Positions 18,147 to 28,051 are shown, counted from the stretch's first letter. The stretch: DNA of 64,000 nucleotides from Sinorhizobium meliloti (GCF_035610345.1 NZ_CP141215.1:124001-188000), one strand, 5' to 3'. A program made the numbers and translations. Notes: generated by a model from the letters alone, not told the origin.

Positions 18147-19364
18147 ATGCGTAGAAAAAGCTTGTTGCCATCAGTTCACAGTTATTGGTCTTCGCGGTTC
18201 GGTTATCTTCTGGGGTCCGCGTCCTGGGATTTGCACTTGCGTGCGTCACTTATTTCTACTTCCATTTTCGCCTTGTCTTGTTCACCCTATGCGAAGGCAG
18301 AGGCGGTACTTCCGATAAAGCCTTCGCCATATCTCGTCGGTGCCATCACGAGAAACATGTTTAGATTGCCAAAACCTAATCAGAACTTGGTTCTACTATC
18401 CGCGCATCGCGGATCTTGGGAGGTCTATCCCGAGAATTCAGCCTACGCCCTGCAAGATGCCTGGAATTCACAGATCGAGACCGTCGAGGTCGATGTCCGC
18501 TTTACCGCCGACAAAGAAGTCATTCTATCTCACGATTACAGGATTGAGCGGGAATCCACTGGAAGCGGCTTGCTGTACAAACAGAACTATTCGCAAGTAC
18601 AGCAAGCTAATCTACGCGACCGTCATGGGCGCGTGTTCAAGGATTCCCAAGGGCGCGTGGCCAAGTTCCTGACGTTTTCCGCGGCACTTGATCTGCTCGC
18701 CGGATATGTCACCGATGATGGGCATGGATATGTGATGATCGTCGACGTGAAAGGGGCGGTAGACGATCAGGATCCCACTGATCCTATCGAACTCACGCAA
18801 CGCTGCCTTGACATCCTCGCGGCCAAGCAAGATCCGCAGCTCAGCAAGGCTATAGTATTCAAGCTGAAAGCGAAGGATGCGGTAGACATTGGCACGTTTC
18901 TGAACCGGACTACATATGACCCCAGTATCATCGGTGGGTTGATCATAGTTGAAAACCCGGACGACAAGAACGTGGAGGATTCAAACCATGATCCTCACCA
19001 GGACACGATTTACGATCAGTGGAATGTGGCGCTGTTCCCCGTTCAGTTTGAAATGAACCAATTCTACAAAGGCGACGGGCTTCAAGGGTATTTTGACTAT
19101 GTCGATCAAAAGCAGGGCTTCGCCACCTATCATGAAAGCAACTACTACCCGGAGGGCGTAGCCAACAGCGCTGGGAAATGCTGCTTCGGGCACAACACCA
19201 ATCCCAAATCGACCGCTCCAGGAGGCATTGTGCCGGACTATCGCGGAGATCCGGAAATGGCGATCATCAACCGTACCAATCTGATCACCACTGACTGGCC
19301 CGACGTGGTTGGCGACATGCTGCGCGAGTTAGGGCGCCGCAACACCAGCGAACTGACCCGCTAA
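18147..19364 (+). CDS. Secreted glycerophosphodiester phosphodiesterase-like protein
   Basis: 405 residues from ATG 18147. A long hydrophobic export signal (ASLISTSIFALSCSPYAKA) precedes the mature part. The GDPD TIM-barrel motifs are present: HRGSWEVYPENS (His-Arg and Glu-Asn pair), VEVDVRFTADKEVILSHD (metal-binding Glu/Asp and general-acid His). The family hydrolyses glycerophosphodiesters to glycerol 3-phosphate and an alcohol. The C-terminal half (YYPEGVANSAGKCCFGHNTN) is longer than in the minimal ~250-residue enzymes and resembles secreted GDPD relatives. The next gene, also exported, follows by 33 bases and may be co-transcribed. Confidence 0.8.
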   Translation: MRRKSLLPSVHSYWSSRFGYLLGSASWDLHLRASLISTSIFALSCSPYAKAEAVLPIKPSPYLVGAITRNMFRLPKPNQNLVLLSAHRGSWEVYPENSAYALQDAWNSQIETVEVDVRFTADKEVILSHDYRIERESTGSGLLYKQNYSQVQQANLRDRHGRVFKDSQGRVAKFLTFSAALDLLAGYVTDDGHGYVMIVDVKGAVDDQDPTDPIELTQRCLDILAAKQDPQLSKAIVFKLKAKDAVDIGTFLNRTTYDPSIIGGLIIVENPDDKNVEDSNHDPHQDTIYDQWNVALFPVQFEMNQFYKGDGLQGYFDYVDQKQGFATYHESNYYPEGVANSAGKCCFGHNTNPKSTAPGGIVPDYRGDPEMAIINRTNLITTDWPDVVGDMLRELGRRNTSELTR

Positions 19365-19397
19365 AGTAAGACCTGCGCTTCAAAGACGGATCTTCCA

Positions 19398-20474
19398 ATG
19401 AAAATTGCAAATATAATATCCCTGCCATTCTTTGTAACGGTGTGTCTGGTTGCTGGCGCAAGCCACGCCGATACATGCGCCAATCAGGCTGACTGCCTTA
19501 GAAGCGCGTCTACAAAGGTGTCGCAGACACTCACCCCCAAGGTCGTGCCCATTTTCGGCGACTACCCAAAGTTGTATATACACGACTCTGCGGCAGAGGC
19601 GGATTATCCGGTGCCTAATAATACAAGGCAGGCATTTGACTTCTATACCAATAAGACGTCTTTTAACTTTCCACCCAGATCGTCAATCGAGACCAGGCAG
19701 ATCGCGCCGATCAGCCCGACCACGGGCTTCACAGTCCTTTTGGTCGAAAAGACCGGCGATAATACCGTTCCCAATGGCGGTAGTGCACTATCGCTATTGA
19801 GTTCCAATTCCAATGACGCTTACCTGTCATTCGCTTTGGGAGCCAAGCCTAGTGCGAGTGGGCAAAAGTGGGCTGTTGCTAAAAGCTTGCTTCAAAGCAA
19901 GATGGCGCAATCAGCTTACTGGCAGAAGCCGTGGGATATGAAACTCCTGGGACCAACAGGCAACTTCTCCGGAACCGAGTGGATCTATTATACCTTCACT
20001 CCAGACGGCAAGGTTCGCATCGACCGTTTTGCGCCGTACACTTATCTTCTGGCGTTTACCGCTTACCAATGGGATGAGGCAGTGCTCGACAGTGGCTTTC
20101 CACATTTTCCCTTCAACTCTGGTGGGCCGACAGACCGGCCGAAGTCCGTCATTTTCGGGTCGGTCGGGCCATGGCTTATTGGCGCTGCCAATGTCCCCGG
20201 GCAAACGTCGCCGACGATCGAGCCGACAGAGGCGTTGCCGGGCTTTGAGGGAGCGACGATATTTTCGGCTCCGCTGTCGGTGAAAGAAGTCGTAGCTTAT
20301 CAGAAGTCTCTGAAGGGAAGTGATTTTCTCGACGTCAGCATGCTGCCCTGCAACAGCGGTCAGTATCTTTCCCGCCAGATTAGAACTCCTTGCGGTAAGG
20401 CTAGTCCTGGCAATCCTCCGTCGAACGTGAGCTCTGTCGGTCAGGATGGCATCGGCGCCAATATCAAGCGCTAG
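19398..20474 (+). CDS. Secreted protein of unknown function
   Basis: 358 residues with a clear signal peptide (NIISLPFFVTVCLVAGASHA, cleavage likely before DT). The mature part is rich in Ser, Thr, Pro and aromatic residues and has four conserved-looking cysteines: two near the start (CANQADC) and two near the end (LPCNSG, TPCGK), which could form disulphides. I do not recognise the family. It follows the GDPD-like gene with a short gap, so the two may act together outside the cytoplasm. Confidence 0.75.
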   Translation: MKIANIISLPFFVTVCLVAGASHADTCANQADCLRSASTKVSQTLTPKVVPIFGDYPKLYIHDSAAEADYPVPNNTRQAFDFYTNKTSFNFPPRSSIETRQIAPISPTTGFTVLLVEKTGDNTVPNGGSALSLLSSNSNDAYLSFALGAKPSASGQKWAVAKSLLQSKMAQSAYWQKPWDMKLLGPTGNFSGTEWIYYTFTPDGKVRIDRFAPYTYLLAFTAYQWDEAVLDSGFPHFPFNSGGPTDRPKSVIFGSVGPWLIGAANVPGQTSPTIEPTEALPGFEGATIFSAPLSVKEVVAYQKSLKGSDFLDVSMLPCNSGQYLSRQIRTPCGKASPGNPPSNVSSVGQDGIGANIKR

Positions 20475-20935
20475 GGCGTGAATTGCAAGCGAACGACGGT
20501 TACAAATAAGAGCTATGATCTGGGGAGAGGCAATAACCGGACCGTCCGCCGCCCCAACTACGATGGTCTTAACATCGCTTGGTTAAAGGCCTCGAAGTAC
20601 CCCTCACCCGTGCAGTCGCTGGATCGGAAATGTGGGTCGTTCTCTGACGAACTTCTTAGTGGCGTCGGGCTGGAGAATTTCGACAGCAATGCCTTGCTCC
20701 GAAGGCGGGGCAGAACTTGGTCGTTGGAAGCTGCCCGCCGCCGCCGATAGCCATCAAGTGCGGCGGCGCCAAAATCGCAACGCTACGCCATGTAGCATCG
20801 GGGTCCTGTCGCCCGATTTTTTGCACCATCGGTGAAACTATCGCTCTGATCGTATCCGGTCCGGCTCGGTCATCCCATGTCGGTGCACAACATCCGCGAC
20901 GGTATTCTTGCTGATGCCGAAAATGCCTATAGCAC
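20475..20935. other. Intergenic stretch, no gene recognised
   Basis: Small open frames only, none with coding character or a familiar motif. It separates the converging secreted-protein gene and ROK gene. Confidence 0.5.
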
Positions 20936-22090
20936 TTATCGCCGCCGCCCGTTGATGTGAGTGCTGCCGCCGTCGGAAACAGCACCGGAGAAGAATGTAG
21001 CGAACAGTGGTATGCAGGCGGCGCCGATCGCGCCGGCCTGGGCGCCGAGCCGTGACGCCACGACCGGCGCCACCAGCAGTCCACGCGACGGTCCTTCCAT
21101 CGGTTCAACGAGGATAGCGGCGGCCAGGCGCTCGTTCAGATCCAACGGAAGGCGACCACCGATGACAATGAGCGCAGGGTCGAAAAATCCCGTCGCAACG
21201 CGGACAGCTTGGCGCAATTGCGCGGCCGCACGCTTGACCCAAGCGTCAAGTTCCGGCCGCGCATCGTGAGGCAATCCAGGGATTCCATCGAAATCAGTGA
21301 CAGGAAATCCCGCTCGGGAAAGACATACGAGCAAATCCTGTCCGGAGGGACGCGGCAGATCGTAGGGGTAGAGTACGCCCGGCAGGCAAGCATTCCCGTG
21401 TGCGCCCCTATAGAGTCGGCCATCAATGATTACGCCGCCGCCGACACCGTGGCCGATATGAATGAAGAGGAGCGGGTCGTCGGCTTCGCCTCCGCGTCCG
21501 AATACATACTCGCCGAGTGCGGCCGCCGCGCCATCGTTTTCGACGTAGCAGGGGATGTCGAACGAACTGCGAAATGCCTCGACAGCGCCACTGTCTTCGA
21601 ACGCCGGGAAAGACGGATGCGCCTTAAGGAGGTGCGATACTGTACCGAAATTGCCCGGCACCGAACAGCCGATTCCCACCAGCCGGCTTTGGTCGATGGA
21701 TAGATCGGCGACTATCGATTGAACTGCGCCCTGAGCGCCCGTGGCCACGCCTGACGCTGTCGTGGCGTCGACGCTGAGCGAGCGCGACGCCAGCACTGAG
21801 CCCGCTAGGTTCACGACGGCGACCTCCATGCGCGACAGAGAAAAGGTTACGCCCGCAGCGATGAAGCGATCGGCTCGCAGCCGTAACAGCCGGCGAGGCT
21901 GGCCTTGCGCGCCGGTACGTTCGGGTTCCTCCGACAGCAGCCCCATCTCGATCAGGCCTGCCGTTAGACGCGTGACCGACGCGCCGGTCATGCCGGAACG
22001 CTGGGTGAGATCCACCCGTGCGATCTCACCTTGCATGGAGATCATCTCGATCAGTCGTCGCTCATTAAGAGAAAGGGTTGGGATAGACAT
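20936..22090 (-). CDS. ROK-family transcriptional regulator
   Basis: 384 residues. An N-terminal winged helix (ERRLIEMISMQGEIARVDLT, SGMTGASVTRLTAGLIEMG) precedes a ROK sugar-kinase-like domain with the phosphate and sugar segments VGIGCSVPGNFG, YVENDGAAAALGEY and FIHIGHGVGGGVIIDGRLY. The usual zinc motif CxCGxxGC is replaced by ACLPGVLYPYDLPRP, so the metal site is absent, as in some repressor members. It diverges from the ABC operon at 22219 and is the likely regulator of that operon, responding to a sugar or sugar phosphate. Confidence 0.88.
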   Translation of the reverse strand: MSIPTLSLNERRLIEMISMQGEIARVDLTQRSGMTGASVTRLTAGLIEMGLLSEEPERTGAQGQPRRLLRLRADRFIAAGVTFSLSRMEVAVVNLAGSVLASRSLSVDATTASGVATGAQGAVQSIVADLSIDQSRLVGIGCSVPGNFGTVSHLLKAHPSFPAFEDSGAVEAFRSSFDIPCYVENDGAAAALGEYVFGRGGEADDPLLFIHIGHGVGGGVIIDGRLYRGAHGNACLPGVLYPYDLPRPSGQDLLVCLSRAGFPVTDFDGIPGLPHDARPELDAWVKRAAAQLRQAVRVATGFFDPALIVIGGRLPLDLNERLAAAILVEPMEGPSRGLLVAPVVASRLGAQAGAIGAACIPLFATFFSGAVSDGGSTHINGRRR

Positions 22091-22218
22091 AATGGATCGG
22101 GTCCAAAGACGGCTTCGAAATCGTTATTGCAAACCAAATTAAATTTCGCAATGTAATTAACCTGTCACGGAGCCACCGTAAAAGCGTAATTACAATTTCT
22201 ATTTGGGAGAAACATCTC
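22091..22218. promoter_or_regulatory. Divergent promoter region between ROK regulator and ABC operon
   Basis: 128 AT-rich bases containing ATTGCAAACC and the inverted element TTTCGCAAT (about 22124-22154), a loose inverted repeat that could be the ROK operator. Promoter boxes cannot be assigned with confidence. Confidence 0.4.
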
Positions 22219-23217
22219 GTGAAATATACGCGCTTTTTGACAACTACGGCCCTCGCACTCATGACAGGATCTGCTTTGGCGGAGAGCCTGACCGTCTATT
22301 CGCCGCAGGGCGGGGAGCGCGGAGCCTGGATCGCCGAGCAGGCGAAAGCCGGCGGCCACGACATTGAGCTTTTGAACGCAGCCGGCGGTGAGCTGTTCGA
22401 CCGATTGATCGCCGAGAAGAACAATCCCCAGGCCGACGTCGTATTGGGCATGATCGATTCCTCGATGGCATTGCTGAAGGGGGAGGGGTTGTTCCAAGCT
22501 TACTCGCCATCTTGGGCGACGGGTTTGCCGGCTCAGCACAAGGACAAGGAAGGCATCGTTCACAAATTCTGGGAGACGCCGATCGTGCTCGCCTATGATC
22601 CCGCCAAGCTGCCGGAAACACAGGCGCCGAAAGGTTGGCTGGACCTCACTAAGGACGAGTACAAGGGGAAATATGTGATCGGTAGCACCGCCTGGCAGAC
22701 CACGCGCGTCTACCTCGCCGGAATCCTCGCGCGATTCCTCGACGGTAATGGCGAGGTCACCCAGGAAGGCTGGGACTTCATGGGCAAGCTTTTTGCCAAT
22801 GCCACCGTAGTCAATGATGGGGACGCGCGGCTCGAAGCCTTTAAGGCTGGCGGCGCGTCGATCAGTCCTGATTGGTTTGGTGGGGTCGCCAGGATGAGCA
22901 AGGATCTCGGCGCGAACTTCAAGATCATCGATACCGGAGGCGGCACGCCGATTATCGCCGAAGGCATTGCGATCATGGCTGACACCGATCAGATCGATCA
23001 GGCCAAGGCGTTTGTCGACTGGTGGGGATCGCCGGAAGTGATGGCGGCTTATGCGGAGAAGTTCGGCCAGACGCCTGCGCATCCTGCGGCGCTTGCCAAG
23101 TCGCCGGCCAAGGTTCAGGAAAATGCCAACCTTGTGAAGGCGCAGCCGCTCGACTGGGATGAGATCGCGCCGAAACTGGACGGCTGGCTGCAGAAGATTG
23201 AGCTTGAGATTCGCTAA
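22219..23217 (+). CDS. Periplasmic substrate-binding protein of an AfuA/FbpA-like ABC transporter
   Basis: 332 residues with signal peptide MKYTRFLTTTALALMTGSAL. Mature protein begins ESLTVYSPQGGERG and has the two-lobed family-1/6 solute-binding layout (LIAEKNNPQADVVLGMIDS, YVIGSTAWQTTRVYLAGIL, GGGTPIIAEGIAIMADTDQI). Members of this group bind ferric iron, polyamines, 2-aminoethylphosphonate or, in AfuA, hexose phosphates. The iron-type Tyr-Tyr pair is not obvious, and the downstream phosphatase and sugar-phosphate isomerase favour a phosphorylated sugar or polyol. The substrate is inferred, not shown. Confidence 0.88.
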   Translation: MKYTRFLTTTALALMTGSALAESLTVYSPQGGERGAWIAEQAKAGGHDIELLNAAGGELFDRLIAEKNNPQADVVLGMIDSSMALLKGEGLFQAYSPSWATGLPAQHKDKEGIVHKFWETPIVLAYDPAKLPETQAPKGWLDLTKDEYKGKYVIGSTAWQTTRVYLAGILARFLDGNGEVTQEGWDFMGKLFANATVVNDGDARLEAFKAGGASISPDWFGGVARMSKDLGANFKIIDTGGGTPIIAEGIAIMADTDQIDQAKAFVDWWGSPEVMAAYAEKFGQTPAHPAALAKSPAKVQENANLVKAQPLDWDEIAPKLDGWLQKIELEIR

Positions 23218-23255
23218 AACGCGACTGGCGACCTCAGGGCGCCCGGAGATCCAAG

Positions 23256-24260
23256 ATGTCTAACGCAGTCCTGTCAATACAAAAACTGGAAGCAGGATAC
23301 GGCAGCAAGGCCGTGGTCCGAGACTTCAGCCTCGATGTCGCCGCTGGCGAGTTCGTCTCGTTGCTTGGCCCGTCCGGCAGCGGCAAGTCGAGCGTGTTGC
23401 GTGCCATCGCCGGTTTTTTACCGGCGATGGGTGGACGCATCCTTCTGGAAGGTAGAGACATCACCGGCGAAACGCCGGAGCGACGCAATGTCGGGATCGT
23501 CTTCCAGAACTACGCGCTGTTCCCGACGATGACCGCCTTCGAGAACATTGCGTTCGCGTTGCGGGTGGCGAAGCGACCGCAAGCAGAGGTGGAAAAACGC
23601 GTTCGCGATATGGCGACGCTCTCGGGTATTGACGAGCAACTGACCAGAAATCCGGCCGAGATGTCCGGCGGCCAGCAGCAGCGGGTTGCCATTGCACGCG
23701 CCCTGGTCACGGGTTCGCGCGTGCTCCTGTTCGACGAACCGCTTTCCAATCTCGACGCAAAGGTCCGGGTGACGATGCGCCGTGAGATCAAGCGGATGCA
23801 GCGGGAAGTCGGCTTCACAGCGATCTTCGTGACCCACGACCAGGAAGATGCACTGACCATGTCGGACCGGATCGTGGTCTTGAATGGCGGCCGCGCCGAG
23901 CAGATCGGCCATGGACGCACGCTCTACCGCCAACCGGCCACGCCGTTCATCTGCCAATTCATCGGCGCGTCCAACGAGCTTTCGCCGCCCGTCGCAAGGC
24001 GGCTCCTCGGCGCGAAAGGCGAGGGCCGATCGTTCGTGCGGCTCGAAGACGTGCTTATTGCTGAAAATGGCGGCGGGGGGGCGCGTGCCACTGTCAGCCA
24101 TATCGAGTTTCTTGGCTCGCACAGCCGCGTCTACATGATCGTCGAGGGTGACACGATCTCCGCCATGCTCCTTGGTGACGATCTGCCCGACGTCGGCAGC
24201 GAGGTCTGGGTAAGCGTTCGCCCCGGCGCGGTTCATGTCTTCGGCGGGACCTGCCTATGA
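23256..24260 (+). CDS. ABC transporter ATP-binding protein
   Basis: 334 residues. Walker A LLGPSGSGKSS, Q-loop GIVFQNYALFPTMT, signature MSGGQQQRVAIARAL, Walker B VLLFDEPLSNLDAK, switch His in VTHDQEDALTMSDR, then a C-terminal TOBE-like domain (LEDVLIAENGG). This is the PotA/FbpC subgroup. The stop overlaps the permease start (ATGA), so stoichiometric production with the permease is expected. Confidence 0.93.
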   Translation: MSNAVLSIQKLEAGYGSKAVVRDFSLDVAAGEFVSLLGPSGSGKSSVLRAIAGFLPAMGGRILLEGRDITGETPERRNVGIVFQNYALFPTMTAFENIAFALRVAKRPQAEVEKRVRDMATLSGIDEQLTRNPAEMSGGQQQRVAIARALVTGSRVLLFDEPLSNLDAKVRVTMRREIKRMQREVGFTAIFVTHDQEDALTMSDRIVVLNGGRAEQIGHGRTLYRQPATPFICQFIGASNELSPPVARRLLGAKGEGRSFVRLEDVLIAENGGGGARATVSHIEFLGSHSRVYMIVEGDTISAMLLGDDLPDVGSEVWVSVRPGAVHVFGGTCL

Positions 24261-25963
24261 CCCGCGGCAGAATTGAGCGGGCGCTCTGCTGGTTGGCCCT
24301 GGGGGTGGTAGTCTGGGCAGTCGTCAGCTTCATCGTTGTACCGCTGGCGGCGGCAATCCATACCGCTCTCTTCAAGAATGGCGCCTGGGCGCTCTCTGAA
24401 ACGATCGGCCAGCTCGCTGCCTCGAAACGGGTCCGGACCGCGGTCTGGAATACGACATGGATGACCGCCGCTTCGATCGTCACCGTCACCATTGTCGGTG
24501 TCTTCCAGATCGCCGTGCTCGAATATTTCCATGTGCGCGGCCGTTGGCTGCTCAAGATCGCCTACGCCACGCCACTGATATTTGGCGGGGTTGTCGCCGC
24601 CGCCGGCTACAATTTCACGTATGGCCCCGGCGGTGCGGTGACGGCGGCGCTCACGCGGGCGATCCCCACCCTTCCGCGAGACTGGTTCATTGGGTGGCTT
24701 GGCGTGCTTGTCGCCCACACCTTCTTGTTGACCAGCTTCCATTTCCTTTTCCTCCGGGCAGCCATGCACCGCGTCGACTATGCCACGATCGAAGCGGCGC
24801 GCAGCATGGGCGCAACCGAGCTCACGGTCCTCCGCCGGGTCGTGCTGCCGGTCATCATGCCGACGATGCTCGCGGTGACGTTGCTGACGATTTACACCTC
24901 CATTGCCTCCTTCGCCGCTGCGCAAGTCCTCGGCGGCCGCGACTTTCATATGCTGAGCCAGATGGTGCTAACGCTGCAGAGCTTGCGGCGGCCCGACATG
25001 GCGGCGTTGCTGGCCCTGATGATGGCGCTGGTGCTGATGGCTTTGATCCTGCTCTCGCAATATTTCGAGGGCAAACGCCCCTGCACGGCCGGCGCCAAGG
25101 CAACCGCGCGGATTCAGTTGCGGAAGCTGCGCAACCCCTTAGCGAACGCCATTCTACACTTCATCGCCTATGCCTTGGTGGCCGTCTACCTGGTTCCGGT
25201 CCTGCTGGTCGTGCTGTTTTCCTTAGCGCCGGCTTCAAGCGTCGGGGTAGAGGTCCTGCCCTCGACGCTAACCCTGAAAAACTACATTCGCGTCCTTTCC
25301 ACCGGGGCGACTTTCGAGCCGTTTCTAAACTCGATGCTTATGGCCGTGCTGGCGGTGTCAGCCGCGCTCGCCATGACGCTCTTTGCGGTTCCGGTGATCC
25401 TGCGTGAGCGCAGTTGGCTGACACGGGCACTGGATCTGACCTTCTTGCTGCCCTGGGTCGTTCCCAGTATCTTGCTAGCGATCGGCCTGATTGCGGCCTT
25501 CGATCTGCCCAACCCGCTCGTCGGCAATGCGGTGCTGCTCGGCCGCTATTGGCTCCTGCCGATCGGCTATGCGGTCATCATTCTGCCGCTCACAGTACGT
25601 TTCATGCGCGCCGCCTTCCTTGGCATCGACCCAGCCTACGAAGAAGCCGCACGTGCCATGGGCGCCTCCGGGTTTTATCGCTTCCGGCGCGTTATCCTCC
25701 CGCTGGTCGCGCCGACAGCGACCCTCGTCGCCGGCATGACGTTCAACGATCTGATGGCAGAGTATCCGCTCTCGGCGTTTCTCTACAACGTCCACAACAA
25801 GCCGCTACCGATCGCGATCGTTGACGGCTCCGTTTCGGCGGACCCGGAGCAGGCCGCGATCAGCCTGGTCTACGTCACCCTGATCATGGCGTTCTCGTTG
25901 GTAGTGATCCTGCTCGCCGAGCGGCTCGCTCTGGGGCGTGCACCCGAAACAAGCAAGATTTGA
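24257..25963 (+). CDS. ABC transporter permease, two fused membrane domains
   Basis: 568 residues with about twelve membrane segments. Two binding-protein-dependent transport domains lie in tandem, each with an EAA-like loop: YATIEAARSMGATELTVLRR near residue 175 and YEEAARAMGASGFYRFRR near residue 465. This fused FbpB/AfuB layout forms the whole translocation pore with one polypeptide. It is coupled to the ATPase by ATGA and followed after 12 bases by the isomerase gene. Confidence 0.92.
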   Translation: MTRGRIERALCWLALGVVVWAVVSFIVVPLAAAIHTALFKNGAWALSETIGQLAASKRVRTAVWNTTWMTAASIVTVTIVGVFQIAVLEYFHVRGRWLLKIAYATPLIFGGVVAAAGYNFTYGPGGAVTAALTRAIPTLPRDWFIGWLGVLVAHTFLLTSFHFLFLRAAMHRVDYATIEAARSMGATELTVLRRVVLPVIMPTMLAVTLLTIYTSIASFAAAQVLGGRDFHMLSQMVLTLQSLRRPDMAALLALMMALVLMALILLSQYFEGKRPCTAGAKATARIQLRKLRNPLANAILHFIAYALVAVYLVPVLLVVLFSLAPASSVGVEVLPSTLTLKNYIRVLSTGATFEPFLNSMLMAVLAVSAALAMTLFAVPVILRERSWLTRALDLTFLLPWVVPSILLAIGLIAAFDLPNPLVGNAVLLGRYWLLPIGYAVIILPLTVRFMRAAFLGIDPAYEEAARAMGASGFYRFRRVILPLVAPTATLVAGMTFNDLMAEYPLSAFLYNVHNKPLPIAIVDGSVSADPEQAAISLVYVTLIMAFSLVVILLAERLALGRAPETSKI

Positions 25964-25975
25964 ATGGAGACAGTA

Positions 25976-26893
25976 ATGGATACTTGCATCACCGTCTGGC
26001 ATTGGCCTACGCAGGAACGCTGGTTCGACGAGGGCATCCGCACCTCGCTCGATCTGGTCCGGCACGCCGGCTTTACCCATATCAACTGGAATCCCGATGC
26101 CGGCAGTTCGTATTGGATGGCGGATGCCGAGATCGAGTTCACGCGCCGGATCGTTGCTGAAGCAGGTCTCAAGGTGCACTCGGTCCACTCCACCAATGGC
26201 CGCAACACGGTGAGTGAGCTTATCGGGCCCGTCCCGTTCACCTTCGAGAGCCGCAAGGATATCCGCTCGCCGCACGAATGGCAGCGCCTCAGCGGCGTGG
26301 AACTGCTGAAGAACCGAATCGACTTGGCGGCGGCGTTCGGCGCGCCTAACATCGTCCTGCACGTCGACATCAGCGATGACGTCTTCCGCAGCCCCGAAAG
26401 CGAGACGAAATTCTTCGCGCCGCTCTACAGATCCCTGGATGAACTGCTCCCCTATTGTCTTGAGCGGAAGGTTCAGATCGCGGCCGAGACCCTACTCGAC
26501 GCCAGCGGGGGCAGCTTCCTGAAGCTTTATGATCGGCTGTTCTCGCGCTACGAGGCAGCCTTTATCGGCCTCTGCTACGACAGTGGTCATTGGGAATTGC
26601 TGGAGCCAGGCGGGCTCACTGTCCTCGAACGCTATGGCAACCGGCTCATCGCGACGCATATCCACGACAATTTCGGCGCCAAGGACAATCACCTTCTGCC
26701 CTTTGACGGCCGACTGGACTGGAACGCGATCACCAAGGCGATCGCGGCTACTGACTATGTCACGCCGCTCAATTTCGAGACGCCAATGGACCGGTATGGC
26801 GTCCCGGATGCCGTCTTCTACCACCGTGCCCATGCGGTGGCGGCACGTCTCGAGGAAATGATTGCAACAGCACGGCGAAAGATTGGCGAGTGA
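25976..26893 (+). CDS. Sugar phosphate isomerase/epimerase-like TIM-barrel protein
   Basis: 305 residues from ATG 25976, chosen for the GGAGA 7 bases upstream. The AP-endonuclease-2/xylose-isomerase-like barrel shows metal-ligand positions in VLHVDISD, AAETLLDASGG, GLCYDSGHWELL, THIHDNFGAKDNHLLPFDG and LNFETPM. The GHWELL and HIHDN stretches are typical of this superfamily. It is placed between permease and phosphatase genes, so it likely isomerises the imported or dephosphorylated sugar. The specific reaction is unknown. Its end overlaps the next gene by ATGA-like coupling. Confidence 0.82.
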   Translation: MDTCITVWHWPTQERWFDEGIRTSLDLVRHAGFTHINWNPDAGSSYWMADAEIEFTRRIVAEAGLKVHSVHSTNGRNTVSELIGPVPFTFESRKDIRSPHEWQRLSGVELLKNRIDLAAAFGAPNIVLHVDISDDVFRSPESETKFFAPLYRSLDELLPYCLERKVQIAAETLLDASGGSFLKLYDRLFSRYEAAFIGLCYDSGHWELLEPGGLTVLERYGNRLIATHIHDNFGAKDNHLLPFDGRLDWNAITKAIAATDYVTPLNFETPMDRYGVPDAVFYHRAHAVAARLEEMIATARRKIGE

Positions 26894-27639
26894 CAGGTGC
26901 ATTCGACGCGAGACTTGAGATGCTGCGCTGCGTAACCGCCGAGGTTGGCGCATTTGCGCTCGGCCGTTTCCATCGGCTGGCGCAGGTAGCCGTCGAGACC
27001 AAGGGCATCGCGGATTATGTCAGTGCCGTCGACCGCGACGCCGAGACACTGGGGCGCCGCCTCATCCGGCTGGCCTACCCTGACGATGCGATCGTCGGAG
27101 AAGAACATGCCGGCGAGGCGGCGGCGGAGTACTGGCTGATCGATCCGATCGACGGCACCGCCAATTTCTTGAGCGGGATACCGTTCTGGGCCGTCTCGAT
27201 CGCCTATGTGCGTGACGGCGAACCAGTCCTGGGAGCGATTGCTCTGCCGGCCTTGGACGCCCTGTTCTGGTCGGCGCTTGATGGGCCGTTGCACGGAAGC
27301 GGAGCACTCCCCCAGCTGCCAGGCCGCATGCCCATGGCCTTCGGCATCGGACGTAACCGTGTCTGGAAGCTGGAACACCGCCTCGAACTCGAAGCGAGGC
27401 TCGAAGCCCAAGGGTTCCATATCACCAACCTTGGCAGTTGCGCCGCCTCGTTGGCGATGGTCGCCGCAGGCCGATTGGCCGGCTACGTCGAACACGGCAC
27501 CAACCTCTGGGATTGCGCCGCCGGGCATATACTCTGCAAGACCGCCGGGCGCAGCTCGACAATCACATTCGATGAAACGGGCCTGGTCGCTGTCCACGCA
27601 ACGATGGCGCCTCTCGCGCAAAGCACCGCCACAACATAG
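26890..27639 (+). CDS. Inositol monophosphatase-family phosphatase
   Basis: 249 residues, start codon GTG 26890 overlapping the isomerase stop. Metal-binding motifs of the Li-sensitive phosphatase family are present: AIVGEEHAGE (GEE), WLIDPIDGTANFLSGIPF (DPIDGT) and LWDCAAGHIL (WD). It probably dephosphorylates a sugar or polyol phosphate such as inositol 1-phosphate, using Mg2+. Its position as the last gene of the transporter operon suggests the imported substrate or its isomer is phosphorylated. Confidence 0.88.
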   Translation: MTGAFDARLEMLRCVTAEVGAFALGRFHRLAQVAVETKGIADYVSAVDRDAETLGRRLIRLAYPDDAIVGEEHAGEAAAEYWLIDPIDGTANFLSGIPFWAVSIAYVRDGEPVLGAIALPALDALFWSALDGPLHGSGALPQLPGRMPMAFGIGRNRVWKLEHRLELEARLEAQGFHITNLGSCAASLAMVAAGRLAGYVEHGTNLWDCAAGHILCKTAGRSSTITFDETGLVAVHATMAPLAQSTATT

Positions 27640-27646
27640 TATCTCA

Positions 27647-28051
27647 ATGGCAGACACACGGTTCCAGCTTTGCGATTTTTCCCTTGATGGCTCATTGCAG
27701 AGCGCTCGCGTGCACATCGAACGCGAGCGGGCGATCGGCGTCTACGACCTCTTGGAGGACAACAGGTTCATCCCCGTTGGTGATGACGGAGGGCCCTATC
27801 ATCTCGCCGACGAACTGCCTCCCGAACTCGTCTACGCTGGGTTCTCGTTCGGTGTCTGCCGGCACAGAAGCTTGTACAGGCACGGCCCGGAGCCCGCGGA
27901 GCCCTGCTCTTCTACTCTTTCCTGCCAATCAGTGGCGGCTGGCCGGACGGCGTCGCGGTCCAGATTCACGGAATGGACAACGACCCGATCTGGTCGGCGG
28001 GGCGACATCGATGCCGCCCGAGAGATCGAGGGCGCAGAGCTGTTCCTCTAA
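27647..28051 (+). pseudogene. UPF0262-family remnant
   Basis: The first ~65 codons (FQLCDFSLDGSL, RERAIGVYDLLEDNRFIPVG, DGGPYHLADELPPELVYAG) match the start of UPF0262 proteins, a small family found in Rhizobiales chromosomes. The rest diverges completely and no UPF0262 C-terminus follows in any frame. It therefore looks like a truncated copy joined to unrelated DNA. Confidence 0.55.
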
